In this document: positions 7,851-16,968 of the stretch, piece after piece
Position numbering within the stretch: position 1 is the stretch's first letter
Layout of the letters: every line of letters starts with the position of its first letter
Assembly: GCF_030929495.1 (NCBI RefSeq)
Contig: NZ_JAVFWN010000002.1
Coordinates: 452,176-516,175 of the forward strand
Length of the DNA: 64,000 nucleotides
Source: Nocardioides sp. LHD-245
Lineage (GTDB): Bacteria; Actinomycetota; Actinomycetes; Propionibacteriales; Nocardioidaceae
Direction of reading: 5' to 3'
Made by a program: the position numbers and the translations under genes
Notes under the pieces: model-generated
The model's database searches: none
Told to the model about the DNA's origin: nothing
Seen by the model: only the letters and a program-made list of their open reading frames with translations

Positions 7851-8910
7851 GATCCCGAGTAGGCCGATCAAGCTCGGCATGGTCATCGACTACGCCGGCG
7901 TCTTCGACGAGACCGTCGAGCTGATCGTCGCCTATGAACAGGCCCGCCTGGGGATGCTCGCCATCCCGGAGGCCTACTCCTTCGACGCGGTCAGCCAACT
8001 CGGCTACATCGCCTCGCGAACCGAGCGACTGGAGCTGATGTCCTCGATCCTGCCGATCTACTCACGCGCTCCCTCCCGGCCCGCAGGTGGTCAAAGACTT
8101 CCACGGAGTGAGGTACGACGCTCCCCTTGGGCGCATGAGGGAGGTAACCGACGTCTGTCGGCAGGTATGGGGCAGGAAGCCCGTCGCATTCGGGGCGACC
8201 ACTACGTCATGCCACTGACCTCGGCAGACGGCGGCTCAGGGCTCGGGAAGTCGCTCAGGCTCATCAACCGCCCGATCCGCGCCGACATCCCGATCTCGGT
8301 CGACGCACTGGGCCTCAAGAGCGTGGCCATGGTCGCGGAGCTCGCCCGGGGCTGGCAGCAGCTGTTCTTCGACCCGCGGAAGGCTGCCGACGTATGGGGA
8401 GACGCTCTGGCCGAGGGACTCGCCGAACGAGACCCCGAACTTGGCCCGCTCGAGATCCAGCTCCAGTGAGCCTCCACTTCGGCGAGCCCTCTCCAGAGGC
8501 ACTGCAGTCGATCCGCGACCAGGCGGCCCTCTACATCGGCGGTATGGGCGCGCGCGGCAGGACCTTCTACAGCCAGCTCGCCTGTCGCTACGGCTACGAG
8601 CCCGAGGCCACGGCGATTCAGGATCTGTATCTGACGGGGCCGGAAGGCCGAGGCGGCAGCTGTCGTACCCGAGGAGCTGGTCGACGGAGTCACGCTCCTC
8701 GGCGACGAGCACGAGATCCGCCGGCAGCTCGAGGCCTTCTCCCAGGCGGGAGTCACGACCCTCCTGCTGAACCCGATCGCCTCATCGGCGCCTGAACGCC
8801 TGGAGCAGTTCGGCCGGCTGGCCGCGGTTCTCGCGGCAACACGCCGTACCAGCGGGCTCAGCCCCGTGGCTGTGCCCGCTGGTAGGCCCGCCACGGGCGG
8901 TCGGTCGTGA
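7847..8910 (+). pseudogene. LLM-class (F420-dependent type) oxidoreductase, multiply disrupted
   Basis: Luciferase-like fragments in the right order but in shifting frames: KLGMVIDYAGVFDETVEL and IPEAYSFDAVSQLGYIASRT up to ILPIYSR; then after an internal deletion of roughly 30 codons PQVVKDFHGVRYDAPLGRM; then DHYVMPL and GLGKSLRLINRPIRADIPI; then LYIGGMGARGRTFYSQLACR; then KAEAAAVVPEELVDGV to about 8840. At least three frameshifts (near 8085, 8195 and 8465-8650) leave no usable reading frame. The order matches LLM F420-dependent oxidoreductases of mycobacteria and nocardioforms. Confidence 0.8.
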
Positions 8911-9000
8911 CGGGGATGTAACGCTGCGTGATCGCGAGCAAACTTAGCGGAGCAGTTCCTGGACCGAGCGCAGGTCGGCGCCGCCTTTGAAGAGGTGCGT
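8890..9000 (-). pseudogene. Tyrosine recombinase (integrase) C-terminal relic
   Basis: Reading the minus strand from 9000, THLFKGGADLRSVQELL matches the C-terminal active-site region of XerC/phage-type integrases (THL.EGGADLRSVQELLG). After a frameshift ITQRYIPVTTD matches the next motif (TTQ.YT.V) with the catalytic Tyr. The piece is about 35 residues and the rest of the gene is gone. Its place 1.4 kb behind a tRNA fits an old integrated element. Confidence 0.5.
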
Positions 9001-9336
9001 GGGGCGGCAGTTCCACGGCGGCACATTGCCGCCTTCCCGCAAGGAGCTGACAGTCGTCTGTTCGTCAACCGTCGCGGCCCAGGTCGCTGAGTGGGCCGGG
9101 TACACCGTCGCCGTCCTGCTCCAGGTGCATCGGTCGGCAAGATGAGGCCGTCAAGCGCGCATCGAGGATGCCTCGCCCTGCCCCGCAAGCCACGGTTCAG
9201 GGCAGGCACGAGACTCCGACCAGGGATTCGCCCCGTCTCCGCCTCGCCGGGCCTCGGACCAGTCCGACTCAAACGGTCAACGCACGCTCGCAGCATCGGC
9301 GTCGCGCGCGCATGCGACCTCTGGATTCCAGCACCG
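9001..9336. other. Intergenic stretch with no recognisable gene
   Basis: Both strands carry only short open frames without recognisable motifs. It joins the integrase relic to the first intact gene of the catabolic cluster and is probably more decayed insert DNA. Confidence 0.5.
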
Positions 9337-9666
9337 TCAGGCTTCGGACACGAGGTAGACGACCTCGTCGCGGACGACGACGCGGTGCGTGCGCGTCGCC
9401 GCGACGGCGGCGCCACTGACCTCCTGGCCCGTCCGGAGGTCGAACCTCGCACCGTGGAGCGGACACTCGACGTGACCCTCGACGACCCAGCCCCTCGCCA
9501 GCGAGGCCGGGTAGTGGGTGCAGGTGTCGTCGAGCGCGTACACCGCTCCGTCAGCGTCACGCAGGAGCGCGATGTCATCGTCGGTTCCCGCGGCGTCGCG
9601 ATCGATCCTCAGCCCCCCGGCCGCAGGTACGTCCGCGAGCGCGGCCAGACGGACCAGGGTCGTCAC
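9337..9666 (-). CDS. Rieske [2Fe-2S] ferredoxin (NirD/BphF type)
   Basis: A 109-residue electron carrier. The Rieske ligands are Cys49-x-His51 and Cys68-x2-His71 (DTCTHYP and VECPLHG). Small Rieske ferredoxins pass electrons from a flavin reductase to ring-hydroxylating oxygenases. It is the last gene of an eight-gene operon read leftward from the racemase gene at 16847, and its GTG start overlaps the hydratase stop (GTGA). A second ferredoxin is encoded at 39942; which one serves the oxygenase is not known. Confidence 0.88.
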   Translation of the reverse strand: MTTLVRLAALADVPAAGGLRIDRDAAGTDDDIALLRDADGAVYALDDTCTHYPASLARGWVVEGHVECPLHGARFDLRTGQEVSGAAVAATRTHRVVVRDEVVYLVSEA

Positions 9667-10424
9667 CGCCGGCTCCAGTCGGGCTCACGCCTCTCGAAGA
9701 ACGCGGCGATGCCCTCGGCCCGCTCCGGGTGCTGGGCCATCGCCGCGACCGCCTCGCCGGTCGCGGCCCAGCCGACCCCCTCCCGGGCCGAGCGCACCGT
9801 CCGGATCGCCGTGAGCGTCGCCGCGACGGCGGCCGGCGAGTTCCTCGCGATCCGGCGAGCCAGTCGCTCGGCCTCCGAACGCGCCAGGCCGGGAGCGCAG
9901 AGCCGGTTGACCAGCCCGTGCGCCGAGGCCCGCTCCGCATCGATCGGCTCAGCCGAGAGGGCCAGCTCCATCGCGAGGACGGCGGGCAGCCGGTCCTCGG
10001 TGCGGAACAGGCCGCCGCACGCCGCGACGACGCCCCGCGCGACCTCGGGCAGCCCGAAGGCCGCCTCGGTGCTCGCCACCACCAGGTCGCACGCCAGCAC
10101 GATCTCGAAGCCACCGCCGAACGCCGGCCCCTCCACGGCGGCGACCAGCGGCTTGCGCCGCTCGCGCAGGATCACGCCGTACTCGCCCCCACGCTCGGTC
10201 GCCGGGCTGCTCGGCTCGTGCAAGTCGGTCCCGGCGCTGAAGACCGGTCCGTTGGCGGCGAGCACGCCGACGCGATGTCGGGGATCGTCATCGAGCTCGT
10301 CCAGCGCCCGGCTGAGCGCGTCGGCGAGGGCCCGGTCGAAGGCATTGCGCCGGTCCGGCCGGTTGAGCACGAGCGTCCGTACGCCGCCCTCGCCGTCGTG
10401 GCGCTCGACCAGCTCGCGCGTCAT
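9663..10424 (-). CDS. Enoyl-CoA hydratase/isomerase (crotonase) family protein
   Basis: A 253-residue crotonase-fold enzyme acting on CoA thioesters, expected in a beta-oxidation-like step. Seen: LNRPDRRNAFD (about 19-29), the oxyanion-hole segment SAGTDLHE, and AVEGPAFGGGFEIVLACD (about 97-114). The two Glu residues of classical hydratases are not both obvious, so the reaction (hydration, isomerisation or hydrolysis) is open. ATG at 10424 overlaps the stop of the dehydrogenase upstream (ATGA), so translation is coupled. Confidence 0.85.
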   Translation of the reverse strand: MTRELVERHDGEGGVRTLVLNRPDRRNAFDRALADALSRALDELDDDPRHRVGVLAANGPVFSAGTDLHEPSSPATERGGEYGVILRERRKPLVAAVEGPAFGGGFEIVLACDLVVASTEAAFGLPEVARGVVAACGGLFRTEDRLPAVLAMELALSAEPIDAERASAHGLVNRLCAPGLARSEAERLARRIARNSPAAVAATLTAIRTVRSAREGVGWAATGEAVAAMAQHPERAEGIAAFFERREPDWSRR

Positions 10425-11647
10425 GGCCGGTCCAGCTCCGAGGCGGCGGCCAGCTCGGCCCGCGCGACGCCGCGCAGGTGCACCTCGTCGGGACCGTCGA
10501 AGATGCGCATCGCTCGATGCCAGCCGTACATCGCGGCCAGCGGCACGTCGTCGGAGACCCCGGCCGCGCCGTGGACCTGGATGGCCCGGTCGATCACCTC
10601 GAGCGCCACTCGCGGCACCGACACCTTCGCCATCGACACGAGGGTGGCGGCGGCCCTGTTGCCCTCCTCGTCGATCACCCGGGCGGCGTGCTGGCACAGG
10701 AGGCGGGCCTGGTCGATCGCGATCCGCGACTCGGCGATGTCGCGCTGCAGCATGCCCTGCTCGGCCAGGGGCTTGCCGAACGCGACGCGCGACTGGGAGC
10801 GGCGTACCAGCAGGTGGAGGGCGCGCTCGGCCGCGCCGATCGCCCGCATGCAGTGGTGGATGCGGCCCGGCCCCAGCCGTGCCTGGGCCAGCGCGAACCC
10901 GCCGCCCTCCTCGCCCAGCACGTGGGACACCGGCACCCGTACGTCGGAGAAGGTGACCTCGCAGTGACCGTGCTGGTCGTGTCGCCCGAAGACGGGCACG
11001 TCCCTGACCACGGTGACGCCGGGCGTGTCGCGGGGCACCAGCACCATCGACTGCTGCCGGTGCCGGGCGGCCGAGGGGTCGGTCTTGCCCATCACGATGA
11101 GCAGGCGGCAGCGCGGGTCGGCGATGCCGGAGGTCCACCACTTGCGGCCGTTGACGACGTACTCGTCGCCGTCGCGCTCGATCCGCGTCTCGACATTGGT
11201 GGCGTCGCTGCTGGCCACGGCCGGCTCGGTCATCGCGAACGCGGACCGGATCGTGCCGTCGAGGAGCGGGTCGAGCCAGGTCCGCCGCTGCTCCTCGGTG
11301 CCGAACAGGTGCAGCAGCTCCATGTTGCCGGTGTCCGGCGCGGCTCCGTTGATGGCCTCGGGGGCCAGCTCCATGCTCCAGCCGCTGATCTCGGCGAGTC
11401 CGGCGTAGTCGAGCTGGGAGAGGCCCGACTCGGCCGGGAGGAACAGGTTCCACAGGCCGCGGCGCCTGGCCTCGGCCTTGAGCTCCTCCACGGCCGGGGG
11501 AAGGGTGTGGTCCTCCGGACCGTGCTCGGCCCGGTAGGCGTGGTAGGCGGGCTCGGCCGGCAGCACGTGCTCGTGCAGGAAGTCGACCATCGCCGCCCGC
11601 AGCTCCACGGCGCGCGGCGAGGGCGTCAGGTCGAGGCCGGCCCTCAT
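10421..11647 (-). CDS. Acyl-CoA dehydrogenase, ACAD11/FadE2-like
   Basis: A 408-residue FAD enzyme. Motifs NGAAPDTGNMELLHLFG, FAMTEPAVASSDATN and NGRKWWTSG follow ACAD10/ACAD11 and mycobacterial FadE2, as does the C-terminal FDGPDEVH with Asp where classical enzymes have Glu. In that subfamily members often act together with a kinase-like domain on 4-hydroxyacyl-CoA; kinase-like genes occur elsewhere in this cluster (23366, 24432, 35442). ATG at 11647 overlaps the nitroreductase stop (ATGA). Confidence 0.88.
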   Translation of the reverse strand: MRAGLDLTPSPRAVELRAAMVDFLHEHVLPAEPAYHAYRAEHGPEDHTLPPAVEELKAEARRRGLWNLFLPAESGLSQLDYAGLAEISGWSMELAPEAINGAAPDTGNMELLHLFGTEEQRRTWLDPLLDGTIRSAFAMTEPAVASSDATNVETRIERDGDEYVVNGRKWWTSGIADPRCRLLIVMGKTDPSAARHRQQSMVLVPRDTPGVTVVRDVPVFGRHDQHGHCEVTFSDVRVPVSHVLGEEGGGFALAQARLGPGRIHHCMRAIGAAERALHLLVRRSQSRVAFGKPLAEQGMLQRDIAESRIAIDQARLLCQHAARVIDEEGNRAAATLVSMAKVSVPRVALEVIDRAIQVHGAAGVSDDVPLAAMYGWHRAMRIFDGPDEVHLRGVARAELAAASELDRP

Positions 11648-12318
11648 CGGCGCACCTCGGTCACGATGTCGGAGAGCGAGGCACGCTCGGTGCGGAAGCC
11701 GTTGCTCGGGTGCTCCTCGTCGGGATAGCCGAGGGCGACACCGCACAGCACCGCCTCGTGCTCGGGGATCTCCAGCAGCTCGCGCACCTTGCCGGCGTAC
11801 ACGCCCAGGGCGCCCTGCGCGATCGTGCCCAGCCCCTCGTCGAGCGCGGCGTTCATCAGATTGGCGACGAACGCGCCGCAGTCGGCGGCGGCGTAGGCGC
11901 CCTGGGAGCGCTCGACGGTGACGATCAGGGCCACCGGCGCCCCGAAGAAGGAGTAGTTGTCGAGCATGGCGGCGGCGCGCGCGGCGTGGTCGGTCCGCTC
12001 GATCCCCAGGCTCCGGTAGAGCGCGTAGCCGGCCTCCCGGCGGCGCTCGAGATGCACGCCGGCGTAGGTCCCGGGCAGCTCGAGGTCGGGCGTCTGGTCC
12101 GCTGCGTCGGGATGGGAGGAGACGTGCGCGGTGAGCTCGCGCGCGAGCCATCGGGTGGCCTCGCCGCGCAGCAGGCGCACGTGCCAGGGCTGCACGTTGC
12201 ACCACGAGCCGGTGCGCTGGGCGGTCGCCAGGACCCGGGTGAGCATCTCCTCGGGCACCTCGTCGGGGCGATAGCCCCGGCAGCTCCACCGGGTCTTCAT
12301 CAGGGTCGCGAAGTCCAT
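11644..12318 (-). CDS. Nitroreductase-family flavoprotein
   Basis: A 224-residue FMN protein. The N-terminal TRWSCRGYRPDEVPEEML, the SWCNVQPWHV segment (about 38-47) and GLGTIAQGAL (about 161-170) are nitroreductase-fold signatures for FMN and NAD(P)H binding. Members reduce quinones, enones or nitro groups; in a CoA-ester pathway reduction of an activated double bond is plausible. It lies in the middle of the racemase-to-ferredoxin operon, 44 bp after the SDR gene. A second, distinct member is at 31898. Confidence 0.85.
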   Translation of the reverse strand: MDFATLMKTRWSCRGYRPDEVPEEMLTRVLATAQRTGSWCNVQPWHVRLLRGEATRWLARELTAHVSSHPDAADQTPDLELPGTYAGVHLERRREAGYALYRSLGIERTDHAARAAAMLDNYSFFGAPVALIVTVERSQGAYAAADCGAFVANLMNAALDEGLGTIAQGALGVYAGKVRELLEIPEHEAVLCGVALGYPDEEHPSNGFRTERASLSDIVTEVRR

Positions 12319-12362
12319 GCGGTCTCCTCGTCGTGGGTGGGGGGGGTACGCCGCTCGGGCGC

Positions 12363-13121
12363 TCAGCGCCAGCCGCCGTCGAGCCGCAGCAGGGCGCCGG
12401 TCGCGTAGGAGGAGGCCGAGGAGGCGAAGAACAGCACGCTGCCGACGATCTCGTCCGGCTCGGCACAGCGTCCGAGGGCGACCTGCGACTCCATCCGCTC
12501 CCGCAGGCCGGGCATCCAGTTCTCGGAGATGTCGGTGAGGAAGGCGCCGGGCTGGACCGTGTTGACCCGCACCCGCGGCCCGAACGCCCGGGCGAACCCC
12601 TCGGTGAGCACGTGCAGGCCGGCCTTCGCCGCCGCGTAGGGCAGCGCGTGCTCGGTGGGCCGGATCGCCTCGACGGATCCGATGTTGACGATGCTGCCGC
12701 CGTCGCCCTCGGCCATCCGGGTGCCGATGGCGGCGGTCAGCCGGAACGGTCCGCGCAGGTTGACCGCGACGACCTTGTCGAACAGCGCCTCGCTGACCTC
12801 GGCCAGGCTCGGGTAGTGGGGGGACAGACCGGCGTTGTTGACCAGGACGTCGACACGACCGAACTCGTCGTAGACCTCCTCGACGAGGCGGTCGCAGTCG
12901 GCCCAGCTGCTGGCGTTGAACGCGACGGGCAGAGCGCGCACCCCGTGCTTCTCGGCGACCTCGTCGGCCACCTCCCGGCAGGCGTCCGGCTTGCGGCTGG
13001 CGACCACGACGTCGGCGCCCCGGCTCGCGAAGGCGTGGACCAGCTCGCGGCCCATGCCGCGGCTGCCCCCGGTCACCACCACGGTCCGGCCGGCGAACTC
13101 TCCGGGGTCGGTCCGGCGCAT
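12363..13121 (-). CDS. SDR-family NAD(P)-dependent oxidoreductase
   Basis: A 252-residue classical short-chain dehydrogenase. Cofactor loop TGGSRGMG (about 17-24), NNAG, catalytic Ser with Y-x-x-x-K (YAAAKAG, about 156-162) and the C-terminal LRLDGGW are all present. It should oxidise or reduce a hydroxyl or keto group, for example a 3-hydroxyacyl-CoA. ATG at 13121 is chosen because AGGAGG lies just upstream; a longer in-frame start exists but lacks a ribosome site. Confidence 0.88.
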   Translation of the reverse strand: MRRTDPGEFAGRTVVVTGGSRGMGRELVHAFASRGADVVVASRKPDACREVADEVAEKHGVRALPVAFNASSWADCDRLVEEVYDEFGRVDVLVNNAGLSPHYPSLAEVSEALFDKVVAVNLRGPFRLTAAIGTRMAEGDGGSIVNIGSVEAIRPTEHALPYAAAKAGLHVLTEGFARAFGPRVRVNTVQPGAFLTDISENWMPGLRERMESQVALGRCAEPDEIVGSVLFFASSASSYATGALLRLDGGWR

Positions 13122-13162
13122 GAGGTCCTCCTCGGTCGTCGTCGATCCCACGTTCGGCCCTC

Positions 13163-14131
13163 TCATCGCGGCGCCAGGTCGCGCAGCGCCCGGCGGTGGT
13201 CGGTCCCGACGTCGAGCAGCATCGCGGTCGGCGTCCCCACGCCGGCCTCGACGAAGCGCTGCAGGTGCTCGCGCATCCGCGCCGGCGCTCCGTGCACGAC
13301 GAGGGCGTCCACGATGTCGTCGGGCACGGCCTCGAGGGCCTGGCGGCGCTCGCCGGCGGCCCAGAGCTTCCAGGTGCGCTCCAGCTCGTCGTGGCCCAGC
13401 CACCGGTAGAACTCCCGGTAGACGGGCACGTTGAGGTAGGCGGCGAGCAGCCGCCGTCCTGCGGCCCGGGCCCGGTCGGCGTCCTCGGTGGGCGCGACCA
13501 GCACCCGGGCGGCGACCTCCTTGCCGGACCGGGCGCCGTCGGTGCCGCGCACGAAGGGCACCATCCGGGCCGCGTCCTCGGCGGAGACCAGGGTCAGGAT
13601 GGCGCCGTCCCCCTCGGTGCCGCCCAGCTCGAGCATGCGCGAGCGCAGCCCGGCCACCAGGATCGGCACCGGCTCGGGGGGCACCGTCTCGCAGCGGTAG
13701 CCGCCGACCCGGAAGGTGTCGTAGGACTGCTCGACCCGCTCCCCGCTCAGCGCGGCGCGCAGGAAGCGCAGCATGTCGCGGGTGCGGGAGAAGGGTCGCT
13801 CGAAGGCGATGTCGTTGAGCCGGCCCACGATGATGTCGGACCCGGAGCCGATGCCGAGGGTGAAGCGTCCCGGCGCCAGCGACGCGAGCGTGGAGGCCGT
13901 CTGCGCGAGCAGGACGGGTCCACGGGTGAAGACGGGCGCCACGGCGATGCCGAGCCTGATCCCACGGGTCACGGCGGCCGCGGCCGCCAGCGGGGTGAAT
14001 CCCTCGGGACCGGTGCCCTCGGCCGTCCAGATCCCGCTGTAGCCGAGATCCTCGATCTCCCGGGCGAGGTCGGGGACCGCCCGCAGCGGGACGCCGTCGA
14101 GGGGCAGCGTCATGCCCCAGCGAGCCGTCAC
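13163..14131 (-). CDS. LLM-class flavin-dependent oxidoreductase
   Basis: A 322-residue luciferase-like TIM-barrel protein. RFTLGIGSGSD (about 95-105) and the early GYSGIWTAEG are family features. Members use F420 or FMN for hydride transfer or monooxygenation; F420 use is common in actinobacteria but cannot be proved from this sequence. The GTG at 14131 overlaps the ligase stop (GTGA), which supports it over the internal ATG at 14113. It is intact, unlike the LLM pseudogene at 7847, and only distantly similar to it. Confidence 0.85.
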   Translation of the reverse strand: MTARWGMTLPLDGVPLRAVPDLAREIEDLGYSGIWTAEGTGPEGFTPLAAAAAVTRGIRLGIAVAPVFTRGPVLLAQTASTLASLAPGRFTLGIGSGSDIIVGRLNDIAFERPFSRTRDMLRFLRAALSGERVEQSYDTFRVGGYRCETVPPEPVPILVAGLRSRMLELGGTEGDGAILTLVSAEDAARMVPFVRGTDGARSGKEVAARVLVAPTEDADRARAAGRRLLAAYLNVPVYREFYRWLGHDELERTWKLWAAGERRQALEAVPDDIVDALVVHGAPARMREHLQRFVEAGVGTPTAMLLDVGTDHRRALRDLAPR

Positions 14132-15780
14132 GACCGGGCCCGGAGGGCGTGACGGCGGATCTTGCCCGTCTCCGTGCGCGGCAGCTCGTCGACGAAGTCC
14201 ACGATGCGCGGCCAGGCGTGCCGCCCCAGGCCCTCACGCACCGCCTCCTGGATCTCGGCGGTCAGCCGCTCCCGGTCAACGGTGCCGTCGGCCACCACCA
14301 CGGCGCGGACGGCGGAGCCGCGCTTGGGGTCGGGGGCCGCGACCACGGCGGCGTCGGCGACGCCCGGCCGGCCGAGGATGATCGCCTCGACCTCGCTGGG
14401 GCCGACGTTGTAGCCGGAGGTGACGATGAGGTCGTCCTCGCGGCCGACGAAGCGATAGCGCCCGGCGTCGTCGATCTCGGCCAGGTCGCCGGTGAGGAAG
14501 TACTCGCCGCGCCACCGGTCCTGCCACAGGTCGTCGCGGCCCTGGTAGCCGACGGACGCCTGGTACTGCGGACGCCGCACCGCGATGATGCCGCTGCGCT
14601 CCTGCGGCACCCCGTCGGCGTCCACGAGCTCGACGTCGAAGCCGGGCACCGCCGCGGCGAGCGCGCCGGGCTCGACCGGCTCGTCGGTGCCGGTGAGGTT
14701 CGCCAGCACCATCGCCAGCTCGCTCTGGCCGTAGCCGTCCTGCAGGTCGTGCCCGGTGAGCCGCCGCCAGGCGCTGGCGAGCGGCGCGTCCAGCGGCTCC
14801 CCGGAGCTGGAGGCCCCCCGCACCGAGCGCGGGATGCCGGCCCCCCGCTCCGCGGTGGCCACCAGCCGGCGGTAGGCACTGGGAGCGGCGCCGATGAAGG
14901 TGACCCGCTCCCGGTCGATGATCCGCAGCCAGGCCTCGGGATCGAAGTCGCCGCTGTAGGCGACCCGCGCATGGCCCAGCGCCTGGGGACAGATCCCCAC
15001 GGTGTAGAGACCGTAGGACCAGCCCGGGCTGGCGCCCGCGAAGATCAGGTCCTCGGGCTGCAGTCCGAAGACGTGCCGGATGTAGGGCTGCACGGTGAGG
15101 ATCAGCTGATGCGCCTGGAGGCAGCCCTTGGGAGCACCGGTCGTGCCGCTGGTGTAGATGAGGGTGGCGGGATCCGACGGCAGCGTCTCGACCGGGCTGG
15201 TCAGCGCGTCGTGGGACTCCAGCTCGGCCCAGAAGCTGCGGTCGCCGTGGCGCAGGCCCCGCCCGCCCGGGCCGGCGACGGTGTAGACCGCCGGGTCGAT
15301 CCCGCCCGCGGCGAGCGCGGCGTCAACCTGGTCGCGGTGGTGGTGGTCGACGACCACGACCTTGGGGTCGCCGCCGGCGAGCCGGTCCGCGAGCGCCGTC
15401 GTCCCGAAGCCGGCGAACAGCGGCATGTAGACGAACCCGGCGCGCCAGGCCGCCAGCGCGGCGATATAGGCCTCGGTCTGCTGCCCGACGACTCCGGCGA
15501 CGCGATCGCCGGGCCGCAGGCCGGCCTTGCGCCAGGCGGTCGCCAGCCGGCTCGACGTCTCGGCCAGCTCCGCGAAGGTCCACCGCTCGGAGGAGCCGTC
15601 CGGATGATGGAGGATGTAGGCGAGCCGCGCGCGGTCGCGCCCCCACCTGTCCGCCGCCTCGTGGGCGGTGTTGAGCCCACGGCTCAGCGGCCAGTCGAGC
15701 CGTGCGACGGCGGCCTCCCAGAGATCCTGGGTGGGCAGCTCGCGCTCCGCGCGCAGCTCTGCCAGGAACGCTTCGCTCAT
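14128..15780 (-). CDS. Acyl-CoA synthetase (AMP-forming), aryl/benzoate-CoA-ligase-like
   Basis: A 550-residue adenylate-forming ligase that activates a carboxylic acid with ATP and CoA. The P-loop LIYTSGTTGAPKG is at 207-219, the TGDLAEIDDAGRYRFVGREDD hinge region follows, and the acylation Lys lies in RTETGKIRRHAL near the C-terminus. The architecture is closest to benzoate- or 2-aminobenzoate-CoA-ligase-type enzymes; the acid is unknown. ATG at 15780 overlaps the racemase stop (ATGA). It is the second gene of the operon, a fitting place for the activating enzyme. Confidence 0.9.
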   Translation of the reverse strand: MSEAFLAELRAERELPTQDLWEAAVARLDWPLSRGLNTAHEAADRWGRDRARLAYILHHPDGSSERWTFAELAETSSRLATAWRKAGLRPGDRVAGVVGQQTEAYIAALAAWRAGFVYMPLFAGFGTTALADRLAGGDPKVVVVDHHHRDQVDAALAAGGIDPAVYTVAGPGGRGLRHGDRSFWAELESHDALTSPVETLPSDPATLIYTSGTTGAPKGCLQAHQLILTVQPYIRHVFGLQPEDLIFAGASPGWSYGLYTVGICPQALGHARVAYSGDFDPEAWLRIIDRERVTFIGAAPSAYRRLVATAERGAGIPRSVRGASSSGEPLDAPLASAWRRLTGHDLQDGYGQSELAMVLANLTGTDEPVEPGALAAAVPGFDVELVDADGVPQERSGIIAVRRPQYQASVGYQGRDDLWQDRWRGEYFLTGDLAEIDDAGRYRFVGREDDLIVTSGYNVGPSEVEAIILGRPGVADAAVVAAPDPKRGSAVRAVVVADGTVDRERLTAEIQEAVREGLGRHAWPRIVDFVDELPRTETGKIRRHALRARS

Positions 15781-16847
15781 GCCGACCATCTCCCTGTGAC
15801 CTCCTCGATACGACCCACGCGGCCCGGCGCTGCTCCGGTCCCGGACCGGGAGAACCGCGGCGCCGCGGCGGCCTCGACGCCGTCGGGCCCGTGGCGCAGC
15901 GTTCCCCGGCCGGCCACCTGCGGGTGCCGGGCCGCCTCCTCGAAGGTCAGCACCGGTGTCACGCAGGCGTCGGTGCTGGCGAAGACCTCGCTCCACTCCT
16001 CGCGGGTACGACGCCCGAAGGCGGTGCCGAGCACCTCGGCCAGGTCGGCCCACTGGGCGGGGTCGTCGCGGTCCGGCAGATCGCCGGGGAGACCGAGGAG
16101 CTCGATCAGCTCGTCGTAGAACTGCGGCTCGATCGCACCGACGGCGACGTGCCCGCCGCCGCGGCATCGGTACGTCCGGTAGTAGGGCGCGGCGCCGTCG
16201 AGGATGTTGGCAGCGCGCTCGTCGCGCCACAGGCCGCCGGCCCGCAGCTCGAGGATCGGCTGGACCAGGACGGCGGCGCCGTCGACCATCGCGGCATCGA
16301 CGACCTGTCCCCGACCGGACAGCGTCCGCTCCAGCAGGGCGGCGAGGATGCCGGTCACCAGGAACATCGAGCCGCCGCCGTAGTCGCCGGCGAGGTTGAG
16401 CGGCGGCAGCGGCTGCTCGGCGGTGCCGACCGCGTGCAGCACGCCGGTGAGCGAGATGTAGTTGATGTCGTGACCCGCCGTGGCGGCCAGCTCACCCGCC
16501 TGGCCCCAGCCGGTCATCCGGGCGTAGACGAGCCGCGGGTTGGGGGCGAGGCAGGCGTCGGGGCCGAGACCGAGCCGCTCGGCGACACCGGGCCGGTAGC
16601 CCTCGATGAGGACGTCGGCCACGGCGACGAGGTCCAGCACCGCCGCGCGCTCGGCGGCGTCCTTGAGGTCGGCCCGCACGATGGTGCGCCCGCGCAGGGT
16701 GTGGTGCAGGCCGGTCCCCTGCGGGGCCGAGGGCCGTTCGACGCGGATCACGTCCGCGCCCAGGTCCGCCAGGACCATCGCCGCGTGGGGGCCGGGGCCG
16801 ATGCCCGCCAGCTCCACGACGCGGATCCCGTCCAACGCTCCCGCCAT
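15777..16847 (-). CDS. CaiB/BaiF-family protein, probable alpha-methylacyl-CoA racemase
   Basis: A 356-residue protein. AGIGPGPHAAMVLADLGADV near the start and AGHDINYISLTGV with His126, plus GDYGGGS with Asp155, match the His/Asp catalytic pair of the M. tuberculosis racemase MCR. The enzyme interconverts R and S 2-methylacyl-CoA so that the S-specific dehydrogenase can act, which points to a methyl-branched acid. ATG at 16847 has a strong GGAGGAG site 5 nt upstream. It is the first gene of an eight-gene operon whose promoter carries a TetR box and an IclR-type half-site. Confidence 0.85.
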   Translation of the reverse strand: MAGALDGIRVVELAGIGPGPHAAMVLADLGADVIRVERPSAPQGTGLHHTLRGRTIVRADLKDAAERAAVLDLVAVADVLIEGYRPGVAERLGLGPDACLAPNPRLVYARMTGWGQAGELAATAGHDINYISLTGVLHAVGTAEQPLPPLNLAGDYGGGSMFLVTGILAALLERTLSGRGQVVDAAMVDGAAVLVQPILELRAGGLWRDERAANILDGAAPYYRTYRCRGGGHVAVGAIEPQFYDELIELLGLPGDLPDRDDPAQWADLAEVLGTAFGRRTREEWSEVFASTDACVTPVLTFEEAARHPQVAGRGTLRHGPDGVEAAAAPRFSRSGTGAAPGRVGRIEEVTGRWSA

Positions 16848-16887
16848 CGCTCCTCCTCCGAACGATCGGACGATCACTCGTGGCGGG

Positions 16888-16908
16888 AAGCTACTGAACG
16901 ATCGCTCG
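16888..16908 (-). promoter_or_regulatory. Racemase-operon promoter with TetR-type box
   Basis: On the minus strand the box GAGCGATCGTTC (within 16907-16895) is followed by TAGCTT (16893-16888), with +1 expected at 16880. It is almost the mirror copy of the promoter at 17698-17719. A second, looser copy lies at 16859-16880. Confidence 0.65.
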
Positions 16909-16922
16909 GGGGGAGAGCGGGC

Positions 16923-16939
16923 ATCCCTGTGGGTGGAAC
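16923..16939. promoter_or_regulatory. IclR-type operator, site A (half-site) for the racemase operon
   Basis: ATCCCTGTGGGTGGAAC: only the right half (TGGAAC) fits the consensus, but its centre (16931) is exactly 38 bp from the -10 hexamer starting at 16893, the spacing seen at the other sites. Confidence 0.45.
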
Positions 16940-16968
16940 ACCTCGTGCCGCCGGCTCGGGCGGGACCC

